26,741 bases of DNA, taken from Firmicutes bacterium UBA4874 (GTDB taxonomy: Bacteria; Bacillota; Clostridia; Caldicoprobacterales; DTU083). A program made the translations under genes and the position numbers. The stretch spans positions 1-26,741 of the forward strand of contig DHDO01000106.1 in assembly GCA_002399435.1 (NCBI GenBank), given 5' to 3'. Positions within the stretch are counted from its first letter, which is position 1, and each line of letters begins with the position of its first letter. Positions 6,148 through 14,335 of this stretch are shown here, piece after piece. Below the pieces are notes generated by a model. It did not search any database. It worked only from the letters and a program-made list of their open reading frames with translations, and was not told where the DNA came from.

Positions 6148-7797
6148 GTGAAAAAGTATTTAAGTGTGTTGCTGATTGCCATATTGATGGTTTCTTTGTT
6201 TGTTGGCTGCAGCAAGAATAACTCACCGAGCTCTACGTCTGCGAATAAACCTGCCGGAACAACTTCCGGTGATTTAAAAACAAACGCTCCTCAAGCCAGT
6301 GATAATAAGAAGCGGGTGGATCTTCGTGTTTCAATTTATGATCGGGGCAATACAACATCAGAATATGGTTCGGTTACGGATAACTATTGGACACATTGGA
6401 TGCAAGAGACTTTTGGTGATAAGAACGGGATTGATCTGGAATATGTGGCTATTCCACGGGCGGAAGAGAGTTCTAAGTTGAATACCCTGATGGCATCAGA
6501 TTCTGCTCCAGATATTATTTTTAGCTACGACAGCAACATGATTATGAAATATGGCAGAGATGGAGGGCTAACAATACTTGATGATTTGATCCATAAATTC
6601 GGTCCCAACATCATTAAGAATCTTTCCGATTCGCTCCCCCATGGAAGCTATGAAGGACAGCAATTTGCTATTCCGGCACTGCGTAGTAAAGTCGGGCGTT
6701 ATGCAGATTTTATCCGCAAGGATTGGATTGATCGAATGGGTTATCAGCTTGAAACAAATACGGATGGATATTACCACATGAGCGTTGAGGATTTTAAGAA
6801 GATACTTTATGATGCGAAAGACATGGATCCTGACAAAAGCGGAATGGAAATATTCCCATTGGCGGTAGCCGGTGCATACAATGCAACGCAGACCAAGCCA
6901 ATCATATTTGCGTTTGTGGATCGTTCTAAAATGACAGATGAAATGTCGGCATGTTATCCCCAAATGCTTTGGCCGGGATTCAAGGAAGGCGTGCGTTTTT
7001 TGAACAAGTTATATAATGACAAAATCATTGATCCGGATTTTATGGTGGATACGGATACTTCTTATCCATCAATGGCAGCAATGATCAGCACAGGGCGCAG
7101 TCTGGCATTTAGTCAGGATGACTTCTATAAAAATGGGATCATAGCACTATATGAAGCTAATCCTAATGCTGAGATTACTGCTTTCCAATTAGACAACATC
7201 CATGGTAAACAGGTAGGCACGGTCTATGCACCTACCGGCATGTATATCGCAGTTCCAAAGACATGTAAAAATCCTGAGGCAGCTATGAAATACCTGAATT
7301 TCCTTGCGGATTATGACACCTATAAAACCCTGGAATATGGTTTTGAAGGCACACATTATAATATGGCTGATGATGTTCCCAAACCAATTGAATACTCAGA
7401 TGAGGATAAGGCTAAAATCAAAGGCTATGATCGCACCACATGCGGCGATATGGAACTTGTCTTTAACGGCAATCCGTTTGGATATCCACCGACCTTGACT
7501 GATAATACGGATTCGGAGAAGAAGTGGCTTGACTTGAATATAAATGCGGTCAAGCTTAGCCCAGTGGGCGGTATCCCTGAATATAACTTCAGAGGAATCA
7601 TCACGAAAGCACAGGATCAATATGAAGGTTTTCTGCCGAACTTGGAGGAACAGTTGCCTTCGTTAATTTCGGCACCATCCAATCAGTTTGATACAATGTA
7701 TGATGATGTCGTAAATGAGTACCTTAAGGCAGGTGGACAGGAAATCCTTGATGATCGGATAGAATTGTATCACAAACTGGAGTCAGATAAAGATTGA
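6148..7797 (+). CDS. Extracellular sugar-binding lipoprotein, LplA/YtcQ type
   Basis: A 549-aa substrate-binding lipoprotein of the importer. A charged MKKY start, a hydrophobic core and lipobox SLFVG-C21 give a lipoprotein signal; a Ser/Thr/Asn-rich linker follows to about residue 55. The mature part has the large SBP fold of the LplA group: LNTLMASDSAPDIIFSYD, then RSKVGRYADFIRKDWIDRMGY, and GMYIAVPKTCKNPEAAMKYLNF. The start is a GTG at 6148, 7 bases after GGAGG. It lies after its two permeases, separated by an unusual 393-bp gap, and is followed by a terminator-like hairpin that may keep its mRNA more abundant than that of the downstream gene. Confidence 0.93.
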   Translation: MKKYLSVLLIAILMVSLFVGCSKNNSPSSTSANKPAGTTSGDLKTNAPQASDNKKRVDLRVSIYDRGNTTSEYGSVTDNYWTHWMQETFGDKNGIDLEYVAIPRAEESSKLNTLMASDSAPDIIFSYDSNMIMKYGRDGGLTILDDLIHKFGPNIIKNLSDSLPHGSYEGQQFAIPALRSKVGRYADFIRKDWIDRMGYQLETNTDGYYHMSVEDFKKILYDAKDMDPDKSGMEIFPLAVAGAYNATQTKPIIFAFVDRSKMTDEMSACYPQMLWPGFKEGVRFLNKLYNDKIIDPDFMVDTDTSYPSMAAMISTGRSLAFSQDDFYKNGIIALYEANPNAEITAFQLDNIHGKQVGTVYAPTGMYIAVPKTCKNPEAAMKYLNFLADYDTYKTLEYGFEGTHYNMADDVPKPIEYSDEDKAKIKGYDRTTCGDMELVFNGNPFGYPPTLTDNTDSEKKWLDLNINAVKLSPVGGIPEYNFRGIITKAQDQYEGFLPNLEEQLPSLISAPSNQFDTMYDDVVNEYLKAGGQEILDDRIELYHKLESDKD

Positions 7798-7805
7798 TTT
7801 GGTAA

Positions 7806-7848
7806 AAGCGCCCGGAAACTTTTTTATGGGCGCTTCCTTCACTTTTTT
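7806..7848 (+). terminator. Hairpin plus T-tract after the binding-protein gene
   Basis: AAGCGCCC (7806-7813) pairs perfectly with GGGCGCTT (7828-7835), with a 14-nt loop; after seven bases comes T6 at 7843-7848, directly before the ribosome site of the next gene. It is best read as a leaky terminator or attenuator lowering expression of the downstream gene relative to the binding protein. Confidence 0.55.
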
Positions 7849-7863
7849 AAGGAGAGGATAAGG

Positions 7864-10395
7864 ATGAATCATTCCCTTTTTGCAAGTAAAATAGAAAACG
7901 GTCAGCCTATGAAGCCATTTATGGTAGCCGGCATACTGGAAAAGGAATATGAAGGCGAGCATACACAGGATGCATATGCTATTGATACAAATAAAATGTT
8001 GCAGCAGGTGGGAAGTGAGCTTGGAGGGAGGCTATACAAAGAATTCGACGAATTTAATGTGTGTGGTTTTCAAGGCCGCTGGAGGTTTTGCGACGCTCCT
8101 TCCCCGAAATATGCGGATGGGCATTATTATGTGACGGAAAAATTTTCGCTTATGCCTGTTTATGCATTGATTGAAAGTGATCAGGATCAGCAGATAACCA
8201 TACAACTGAATGTGAATCGTATATGTTTATGGTTAAACGGTAAATTAGCTTTTGAAAATCGTGATTTTTACAGTCGTGAGCATGAGCGAATTTATGTTTT
8301 TGAGCATAGAGAGCAATCGAATCAGGAGACGGTATGCTTACAGCTGAAAAAAGGTATCAATACTATGCTGATATTAACAGGCCATATAGGGAGAGGAACG
8401 GGTATCAGTATCAGTATGGAATTGGTGAATTGTGAAACTCCTATTATCATGCGTGTCCGAATTGGAATGGATCCGGAAATCAGGGAGGCAATTGCCCACA
8501 GCAAAATGGAGACACATTTGATCGATGATTGCTATAAGGCAGGTGAAACACCAGGTCTTTATTTAGGCGATTTTCCGGATAATAAGTGTAGAGCTTCCGT
8601 AAGTTTGAAAAGATCAGATGAAGAATTGATACGCTTTGAAGATGCTCATGGGGAGAATATAATAAACTTTTCCAATACCCTGACACCGGGATCGTATTCA
8701 GTACATGTGGAGTGGCAAATGGCCAATGGAGTGCCAGTAGATGATCTGGTATACAATTTTATCATTGTAGGGATTATGAAACCGGATCCCGGTTTTGAAA
8801 GAATTGACGCCAGAAGGCAAATGGCATTGGAGCGTTTGGCAGAACAAGGAGATTTGCTGGCATTATATCGCTTAAAGAGGTTTAATGAGATATCCGGCGA
8901 AAAAATCGCTGGGATGTGTAGAAAAATTGAACGACGTGCGGATTGTGCGGATTTTGAACTGTTGCCACTTCTATGGCTTGTATGGGAGGATCGTGATGCA
9001 CAAAAGCTCGGAGCAGATTTGCATGCGAAAATAAAGGGCGCTGCTCTTGGGTTTCGCTATTGGGTAGACGAGCCGGGGATCTCATCCATGTTTTATTGTT
9101 CGGAAAATCATCGTATTGGTTTTCATGTCTGTGAATACCTGGCGGGATTATTATATCCAAACGATTTATTCACGAATTGCGGTCAGAATGGGATGTATCA
9201 TTCCCTGAAGGGGCGCATGCATTTGATGGAATGGCTTAATCAACGCTGCAGAATGGGATTTGACGAACCTCATTCCGACTCTTACTTACCGGTTACACTA
9301 TCGGCTGTCCTGGTGCTGCGTGAGGTGCTGCCGCGTGAAGAGTATCCTCTTCGCAACATGGTGAATGTACTCCTTGATTTTATGAGCTTTCTGTTTGCTG
9401 TCAGTTCGTTTGATGGAATTATGGCCACACCGCGTGGTCGCAGCTATAACATCCCGTTACGGACAGGACTGTGCAGTAAAATAGGCGGCGTTTTTTGGCT
9501 GCTGTTTGGCAACGCCGGCACAAATCAGGATTTATTGCCTTCCACATTGGCATTCAGCTACTATGTGCCGCCACGGGGGATCTGCGAATTAGCATATGAT
9601 CAGACTCTTTCTACACTTACTTATAAGCAGGGACTTATGCACTTTGACAAACATAATGCAGATTTTGTCATACGGCGTACTCCGGATTATAGGATCGGCG
9701 GTGTAAGGGATCATAACGTTGGTATGTGTGATATGCATTTTATTCCGGCAATGATTGTGCTAAAAAATGATATAACCATTTTTTTCTCCGCACCAAATAA
9801 TGTGGCGGAAGGAAGTGGATTGCGGCCGGATTATTGGGCGGGGCAAGCTTCCCTGCCTCGTGTGTTGATGGGGAAACGTACTATTGCTATTATCTGGCAT
9901 GATGTAAATGATCCGGATATCTGGATGACACACTGCCATTTTAATGCGCGTAAATTTGATGAAGTCAAATCTTATGGCGGGTGGACATTTGGACGCAGCG
10001 GAGATGGTTATGTGGGAATCTACTCGAGTACACCTCATTCCTTCCGTCTTGATGGCCCATACTCCGGCCGGGAACTGGTGAGTGATGGAAATGAGACGGT
10101 ATGGATAGCTGAATGTGGGAGCCGTATAGAAGATGGATGTTTTGAGTCTTTTATAAAGAAGATTCTGGCGGCGAAATGTTGGCAGGATGATGCGGGCTTC
10201 CATTTCGATTCACCAGGCAGCGGACTTATGGAATTTGGCCTACGTGAAGGATTCACCATTGATAGAGATAGCGTGCCGATTTCCGAATGTATGGTTAATA
10301 GTCCATGGCTGCGTTCCAACTATGGTAGCGGTAAGTTTGAGTATACCTGTCCAAACTATCATGTGACACAATGGTCTTATCCGGCCAATGAATGA
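7864..10395 (+). CDS. Large carbohydrate-active-like protein (heparinase II/III-like layout)
   Basis: An 843-aa protein with no signal peptide, so probably cytosolic. Residues about 1-200 look like a beta-sandwich (ITIQLNVNRICLWLNGKLAFE); the middle (about 330-560) is helix-rich with SENHRIGFHVCEYLAGLLYP (E414, N415, H416) and GFDEPHSDSYLP (E468, H470, Y474), an arrangement seen in alpha/alpha-toroid lyases and related uncharacterised proteins; the C-terminal part (about 600-800) has repeated beta features (GGWTFGRSGDGYVGIYSS). This three-part layout recalls heparinase II/III-type enzymes, but I cannot assign a family. AAGGAGAGGATAAGG precedes the ATG. Its place after an oligosaccharide importer and beside a rhamnosidase suggests it acts on an imported uronate-containing sugar. 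Confidence 0.75.
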   Translation: MNHSLFASKIENGQPMKPFMVAGILEKEYEGEHTQDAYAIDTNKMLQQVGSELGGRLYKEFDEFNVCGFQGRWRFCDAPSPKYADGHYYVTEKFSLMPVYALIESDQDQQITIQLNVNRICLWLNGKLAFENRDFYSREHERIYVFEHREQSNQETVCLQLKKGINTMLILTGHIGRGTGISISMELVNCETPIIMRVRIGMDPEIREAIAHSKMETHLIDDCYKAGETPGLYLGDFPDNKCRASVSLKRSDEELIRFEDAHGENIINFSNTLTPGSYSVHVEWQMANGVPVDDLVYNFIIVGIMKPDPGFERIDARRQMALERLAEQGDLLALYRLKRFNEISGEKIAGMCRKIERRADCADFELLPLLWLVWEDRDAQKLGADLHAKIKGAALGFRYWVDEPGISSMFYCSENHRIGFHVCEYLAGLLYPNDLFTNCGQNGMYHSLKGRMHLMEWLNQRCRMGFDEPHSDSYLPVTLSAVLVLREVLPREEYPLRNMVNVLLDFMSFLFAVSSFDGIMATPRGRSYNIPLRTGLCSKIGGVFWLLFGNAGTNQDLLPSTLAFSYYVPPRGICELAYDQTLSTLTYKQGLMHFDKHNADFVIRRTPDYRIGGVRDHNVGMCDMHFIPAMIVLKNDITIFFSAPNNVAEGSGLRPDYWAGQASLPRVLMGKRTIAIIWHDVNDPDIWMTHCHFNARKFDEVKSYGGWTFGRSGDGYVGIYSSTPHSFRLDGPYSGRELVSDGNETVWIAECGSRIEDGCFESFIKKILAAKCWQDDAGFHFDSPGSGLMEFGLREGFTIDRDSVPISECMVNSPWLRSNYGSGKFEYTCPNYHVTQWSYPANE

Positions 10396-10438
10396 AAACG
10401 CCAGTCCCCCGGCTATGCTGGAGAGAAGGAGCCTTCCC

Positions 10439-12727
10439 TTACTCGATCACTCTGTTATTTGTTGCAGATACTGCTTTGCACCAATACCGACCGCTGGAAA
10501 GAGGCATTTCGGACAAACCCGATGCTAGCGTCCATCCCTTTGGCATGCGGATGACACCTGTTATGGTGGCGGGCGCAGTTACGGTAAGCAGGACCTCCTC
10601 TTTCTCACGCTCCCACTTTACCTCTATCCGACCAGCCGGCGCCTGATGATAGGCCTCTGCATAGGACAAACCGGTTATAAAATTGGGCCGGATGGCCAGC
10701 GTATCACAACCTTCTCCGTAGGGATTCGGCACAATGCCAGCCACACCCTGAATAAACCAGCTGCTGATATCACCGAAGAAATGATGATTCAAGGATCCCG
10801 CATTTTCTCCTTCCTGCTGGAACATTTCCCGCAGGGAGGTCGCACCCGATGCTACCCAGTTTCCATAAGAAGGAAAGTCCGGTCGGGTAATCATTTGATA
10901 GGCGAGATCAGCCTCACCAAAATCGGACAGAACATGGAAAAGGATTCGAAGGCCGATCATGCCGGCGTCAAGATGTCCGTTCTCCTGTGCGATAAATTCC
11001 TTTAACCGTTCAAAAGCAGCCTGTTTTTCCGCCGAATCAAATATATCAAAATAAATAGCCGCAGCCTGTGAAGTCTGGCAGGCGCCGCTTACCGTCATTG
11101 TCGGAAAATCGATCAGATAACGCCGAAAGGAAGCGCGAAGGCCTTCCCATAAATCCCGCGCATAGCGCTTTTCCTCCCTCATGCCCAATGCGTCAAAAAG
11201 CTCGGCGGATTTTGCAGCGATATCCAGACAAATAGCGGTGTCCGTTACCACGAGCGGTGATTTTGGTTTATCCGGAGCATGGCCGGGCTGGCACCAATCC
11301 CCCAGACCGATGGCTACAAGTCCGCGCTCATCCCGCCGGGTATTCATGTAGTGCAGATACCGGAAGATTGCCGCCTCGTTTTCCCGGACGACTTCCCGAT
11401 CGCCCCGCAGCTTATAGATATAGTACGGCAGATATATTAGGACGCAGTCCCACGCAGGGCCATTCCCCCACGTAAAACCCCAGCCACCGGTGGGAACAAT
11501 ACCCGGCAGAGCACCCTGCTTATTCTGTGCCGCTGTTATATTCCGAAGCCATTCCCGGTACGATTTTTCAGCAGACAGATTCAAAAGCGTATGCTCGGCG
11601 GACATGGCTGCATCACCAGTCCAGCCATTTTTCTCACGGTGCGGACAGTCTGTTGGAAAATAATAAAAGTTGGCAAGGGTTGAACGTCGTGTAAGCTCCT
11701 GCAGTTTGTTGGCAGTTTTATCAGAGCAGCGAAAGTCTCCCCTTTCCTCCAGATCGGAATGCATCACTTCATAGGTCAAAAGCGCCGGTGTAGCCTGTGA
11801 CGGGGTGATTCCCTCCACATACACATAGCGAAAGCCGTAATAGGCAAAGGCCGGGCTATAACTTTCGGGTGCGCCACCCCGGCAGGTATAGCGGCCAACC
11901 TGCACCAGCCTGGCGCGAGGATCGCCACGATCCTCAAAGTTAATATTCTTCTGCTCCAGAATCCCATCGTGATACCACTCACAATGGTGCATTACGATTT
12001 CCTGACCGGCTTCGCCTTCAATACGCAGACGGCAGACACCGGCTGAGTTGACACCAAAATCATAGAGGTAACCGTTCTGATACGGAACAATGGAAACCGC
12101 TGTGATTTCCGCAGATTTCACGATCGGCTCCGCCTCGCAAATCCTCAGCTCGCCCCGGGGCGGAACAGCTCTCAGTACATTCGCCCAGCCGCTGTCATCG
12201 AACCCAGGCGTGCACCACCCTGGAATCTCAAGACGGGCGTCATAATATTCTCCACAGCGAAGCTCATCGAAGAGCAGCGGAGAGGAATGTACTTTGCAGG
12301 ACTCATCGCTTTCCACAGACATGCGTTTTCCCGATACGAACTCACAGTCCAGCCGAAAAGCTGTCATTGGCACATCCCGCCAGCGGGCCTTATCAAAGCC
12401 CCAGATATACCCGCCAAAAGCATTCTGCATACCATTGCCCAGCATCACCCCGATCACGTTTTCTCCATCCGTAAGCTGCTTCGTGACATCATAGCTGTCA
12501 TAATAAACCAGATCATCCGGATTACTGATATACGGAGCCAGAATTCCCTTGGTGATCTCCCGTCCATTCACGAATATACGGTAAAAGCCCAGGCCGGTGA
12601 TCAGCAATTTGGCCGCTTTTACCTGCGTGTCAATCCCAAAACTTTTTCGTATGTACGGAGCCGGCACCAAATGATCTACATCGGCATACTCGTTGCCGGC
12701 TTTGATAAAATGAATCGGATACTGCAT
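10439..12727 (-). CDS. Alpha-L-rhamnosidase, glycoside hydrolase family 78
   Basis: A 762-aa inverting glycosidase that removes terminal alpha-L-rhamnose; no signal peptide, so it probably acts on imported oligosaccharides. N-terminal beta domains (YRIFVNGREITKGILAP, then GNGMQNAFGG) precede the (alpha/alpha)6 catalytic barrel. The family motif DCPHREKNGWTGD gives D360, E365 and D372, with the same spacing as the acidic residues D567, E572 and D579 reported for Bacillus RhaB; E634 in TSLREMF fits the second catalytic glutamate, followed by SLNHHFFGD. Length is shorter than many GH78 enzymes, with few accessory domains. AGGAGG lies 7 bases before the ATG. It converges with the 843-aa gene, 43 bp apart. 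Confidence 0.94.
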   Translation of the reverse strand: MQYPIHFIKAGNEYADVDHLVPAPYIRKSFGIDTQVKAAKLLITGLGFYRIFVNGREITKGILAPYISNPDDLVYYDSYDVTKQLTDGENVIGVMLGNGMQNAFGGYIWGFDKARWRDVPMTAFRLDCEFVSGKRMSVESDESCKVHSSPLLFDELRCGEYYDARLEIPGWCTPGFDDSGWANVLRAVPPRGELRICEAEPIVKSAEITAVSIVPYQNGYLYDFGVNSAGVCRLRIEGEAGQEIVMHHCEWYHDGILEQKNINFEDRGDPRARLVQVGRYTCRGGAPESYSPAFAYYGFRYVYVEGITPSQATPALLTYEVMHSDLEERGDFRCSDKTANKLQELTRRSTLANFYYFPTDCPHREKNGWTGDAAMSAEHTLLNLSAEKSYREWLRNITAAQNKQGALPGIVPTGGWGFTWGNGPAWDCVLIYLPYYIYKLRGDREVVRENEAAIFRYLHYMNTRRDERGLVAIGLGDWCQPGHAPDKPKSPLVVTDTAICLDIAAKSAELFDALGMREEKRYARDLWEGLRASFRRYLIDFPTMTVSGACQTSQAAAIYFDIFDSAEKQAAFERLKEFIAQENGHLDAGMIGLRILFHVLSDFGEADLAYQMITRPDFPSYGNWVASGATSLREMFQQEGENAGSLNHHFFGDISSWFIQGVAGIVPNPYGEGCDTLAIRPNFITGLSYAEAYHQAPAGRIEVKWEREKEEVLLTVTAPATITGVIRMPKGWTLASGLSEMPLSSGRYWCKAVSATNNRVIE

Positions 12728-12856
12728 CAGATAACCTCCTGTTATTTCCTGTCGTTATGAGCTGTCTATTGAGGATTTTGCTTCTATACAACGTTTAAAA
12801 AACCGCAGTGCTGCAATGATCTTATTCTTTTCCGCTGTGGAATTACTTTTGCAGTT

Positions 12857-12885
12857 ATTATACTCTTTTATGATGCTCAACGCAA
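12857..12885 (-). promoter_or_regulatory. Probable promoter of the rhamnosidase gene
   Basis: On the minus strand a perfect TATAAT (12857-12862) is preceded by TTGCGT (12880-12885) with a 17-bp spacer. The transcript would have a leader of about 120 nt before the ATG at 12727. The -35 matches only at its TTG, so an activator may help. Confidence 0.55.
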
Positions 12886-13172
12886 TGACTTTTGTGAAGT
12901 AGAATAATCAGGGCGGTAGTCAGTTAGTCAGTTTCCGGAAGGAGCCTCTTTCGAAGATGGAAGCACTACTCTTTCATTAATCATTATCATGCTCTTTTCA
13001 GCAGGCAGAGCATATGATAAACTATCCACAGATAATCTTCTCAATATTTTGGATTTATTTCCTTTTTGCACTATATTAATGGATCTTAAAAGGAAGAGGC
13101 ATGCAGGAGCAATGAAGATGGGATAAAGCTGTAAGCTATTTCCAATCTTACATTTTCCAGCATAAAATTTTG

Positions 13173-13201
13173 TTGACATACATAGATGATCTATGTATAT
13201 T
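13173..13201 (+). promoter_or_regulatory. Consensus promoter with embedded palindrome
   Basis: TTGACA (13173-13178), a 17-bp spacer and TATATT (13196-13201) form a near-consensus promoter reading toward the 61-aa gene. The spacer is filled by a perfect palindrome, so promoter and operator are the same DNA. Confidence 0.8.
13178..13198. promoter_or_regulatory. 21-bp perfect palindromic operator
   Basis: ATACATAGAT and its exact reverse complement ATCTATGTAT flank a single central G at 13188. It covers the last base of the -35, the whole spacer and the first half of the -10. Such placement is typical of TetR-, GntR- or MarR-type repressors. No gene for such a repressor adjoins it, so the regulator must lie elsewhere. 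Confidence 0.7.
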
Positions 13202-13273
13202 AATCTTATTCGCTCAGATATTCAGTTATTTTTGTTTTTCGGAAGTGAGAATTGTGAAAGGAATGGCGGCCAG

Positions 13274-13459
13274 GTGAAAAAAATAGAGCTTACGCTGGAC
13301 GATGGTACCGTTCTGGCACAGTCTGACTTTTATGATGACATGTTTTTACTGACATGGACTGACGAGATGCAAAAGGGGAAAAGAAACCCGCACGTAAGGC
13401 AGGTCAAAAGCATAAAAGGATATGACTCCGAAGGCCTTGTTGTTTATGAAGATCAATAG
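13274..13459 (+). CDS. Small orphan protein, 61 aa
   Basis: I do not recognise this protein. It would start at a GTG (13274) about 11 bases after GAAAGGAA and read MKKIELTLDDGTVLAQSDFY, then FLLTWTDEMQKG and a C-terminal IKGYDSEGLVVYEDQ. The composition (charged, alternating hydrophobic residues, no membrane segment) suggests a small soluble beta-rich protein. The frame is open further upstream to an ATG at 13193, but that codon lies inside the promoter -10 region, which argues for the GTG. A consensus promoter with a perfect palindrome is 70-100 bp upstream, the main reason to believe the gene is real. It converges with the metallopeptidase gene. Confidence 0.5.
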   Translation: MKKIELTLDDGTVLAQSDFYDDMFLLTWTDEMQKGKRNPHVRQVKSIKGYDSEGLVVYEDQ

Positions 13460-13487
13460 CAATGAAAAGGCAAAATGGATGATGGCA

Positions 13488-13548
13488 GAATCACAAACAG
13501 AATCATAAATGGAATGATAACAGAATTGTAAATAGAATCATTGAAATG
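13488..13548. repeat. Degenerate 12-bp tandem repeats
   Basis: Five consecutive units begin with GAAT: GAATCACAAACA (13488), GAATCATAAATG (13500), GAATGATAACA (13512), GAATTGTAAATA (13523) and GAATCATTGAAATG (13535). They fill the space between the convergent 61-aa and metallopeptidase genes. They may be a microsatellite-like expansion or a protein-binding array. Confidence 0.6.
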
Positions 13549-13562
13549 GAAAGCTCAGGCTG

Positions 13563-14297
13563 TCAGCGGTTCAATACGGACTGACTGTGTGCAAGGAATG
13601 CTTCAAATTCCGCCTGGGTCATTTTCCCGGTATGAACCAAATACAGATAATCAAAGTAATTTGGCAGAACAGGGAGGCCCATGGCCTCTTTGGCAAAGGC
13701 ATGGGCTGCTACCTCACTGCATTTGTTGATATGTGCATGACGCTTCCATCCAAACAGCTGAAAGGTAACGATTTCATCCATCCGGCTGCTCACGGGATCG
13801 TTACTTTCGTATTCCAGGTAGTGAAAGAATTCATGGGCCAGATGCAGCTGCAGGGCATCCTGAGGGGAGAGCAGCGGATCGTCCCCGGAGGGACTGTCCC
13901 ACAGTGGCGTGCTGTTTTCCGCCAGCGTCCGGATGGATTCCCGTACCAGTGTGATCTCGCATCCGTTTTTGCCGAAGGCGCTTTGTCCCCGCCATGTTAC
14001 ACCGATCCGGGTTTCGCCGCTTTCCTTCCACAGGATTTTTATGCCCTTCTGCGCACAGAGAGCCTCCATGTCCTTTCCTTTATAGGCCTTGGCAGCTTCG
14101 CGACCGGCGGAAAGGGAACCGTCCACAAACCGGGGGATCTTTTCATGGGGGATTTTATGAAACAGAAGGTCGCCGGAAAGCTCGCAGAGGGCGAGCACCC
14201 GGTCATCCTGCACCATTTTTCTTATGTCGGTAGCAGGACGGGCCTGCTGCGGGTTTTGTGGACGCTCCGGGGAACTTTCCTTCTTTGTGTACTCCAT
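13563..14297 (-). CDS. Putative zinc metallopeptidase, ImmA/IrrE-like
   Basis: A 244-aa protein with a zinc-peptidase motif HEFFH (H155, E156, H159) followed about 36 residues later by EVAAHAFAKEAMGLPVLP (E195). The second motif resembles the E-x-x-A-x-x-F-A-x-x-x-L-P signature after HExxH in ImmA/IrrE (M78) proteases, though the gap is longer than I recall. A Pro/Gln-rich N-terminus (residues 1-25) has no signal peptide. There is no HTH domain and no adjacent XRE partner. GTGAGGAAAT precedes the ATG. It is the last gene of the minus-strand hydantoinase unit, 38 bp after HyuA. It might process an enzyme or a regulator of the pathway; this is inference. Confidence 0.65.
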   Translation of the reverse strand: MEYTKKESSPERPQNPQQARPATDIRKMVQDDRVLALCELSGDLLFHKIPHEKIPRFVDGSLSAGREAAKAYKGKDMEALCAQKGIKILWKESGETRIGVTWRGQSAFGKNGCEITLVRESIRTLAENSTPLWDSPSGDDPLLSPQDALQLHLAHEFFHYLEYESNDPVSSRMDEIVTFQLFGWKRHAHINKCSEVAAHAFAKEAMGLPVLPNYFDYLYLVHTGKMTQAEFEAFLAHSQSVLNR

Positions 14298-14335
14298 ATT
14301 TCCTCACTCCGTATTCATGCTTCCTTGCACGCGGC

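Larger units (their letters stand above)
12728..13273. other. Intergenic region between rhamnosidase and a small orphan gene
   Basis: These 546 bp hold the minus-strand promoter of the rhamnosidase at the left and the palindrome-promoter of the 61-aa gene at the right. Between them (about 12900-13165) is sequence with no supported gene: a minus-strand frame at 12928-13179 lacks a ribosome site and overlaps the plus-strand promoter. AACGTT at about 12790-12796 has the central CG of LacI-type operators but poor outer symmetry. Confidence 0.5.

Noticed and set aside
12787..12800. LacI-type operator around AACGTT upstream of the rhamnosidase
   Set aside because: Only the central six bases are symmetrical and the site lies well downstream of the likely transcription start, so evidence is too thin.
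12928..13179. An 83-codon minus-strand frame upstream of the rhamnosidase
   Set aside because: No ribosome site, and its start lies within the plus-strand promoter and palindrome. The translation shows no domain; a gene relic cannot be excluded.
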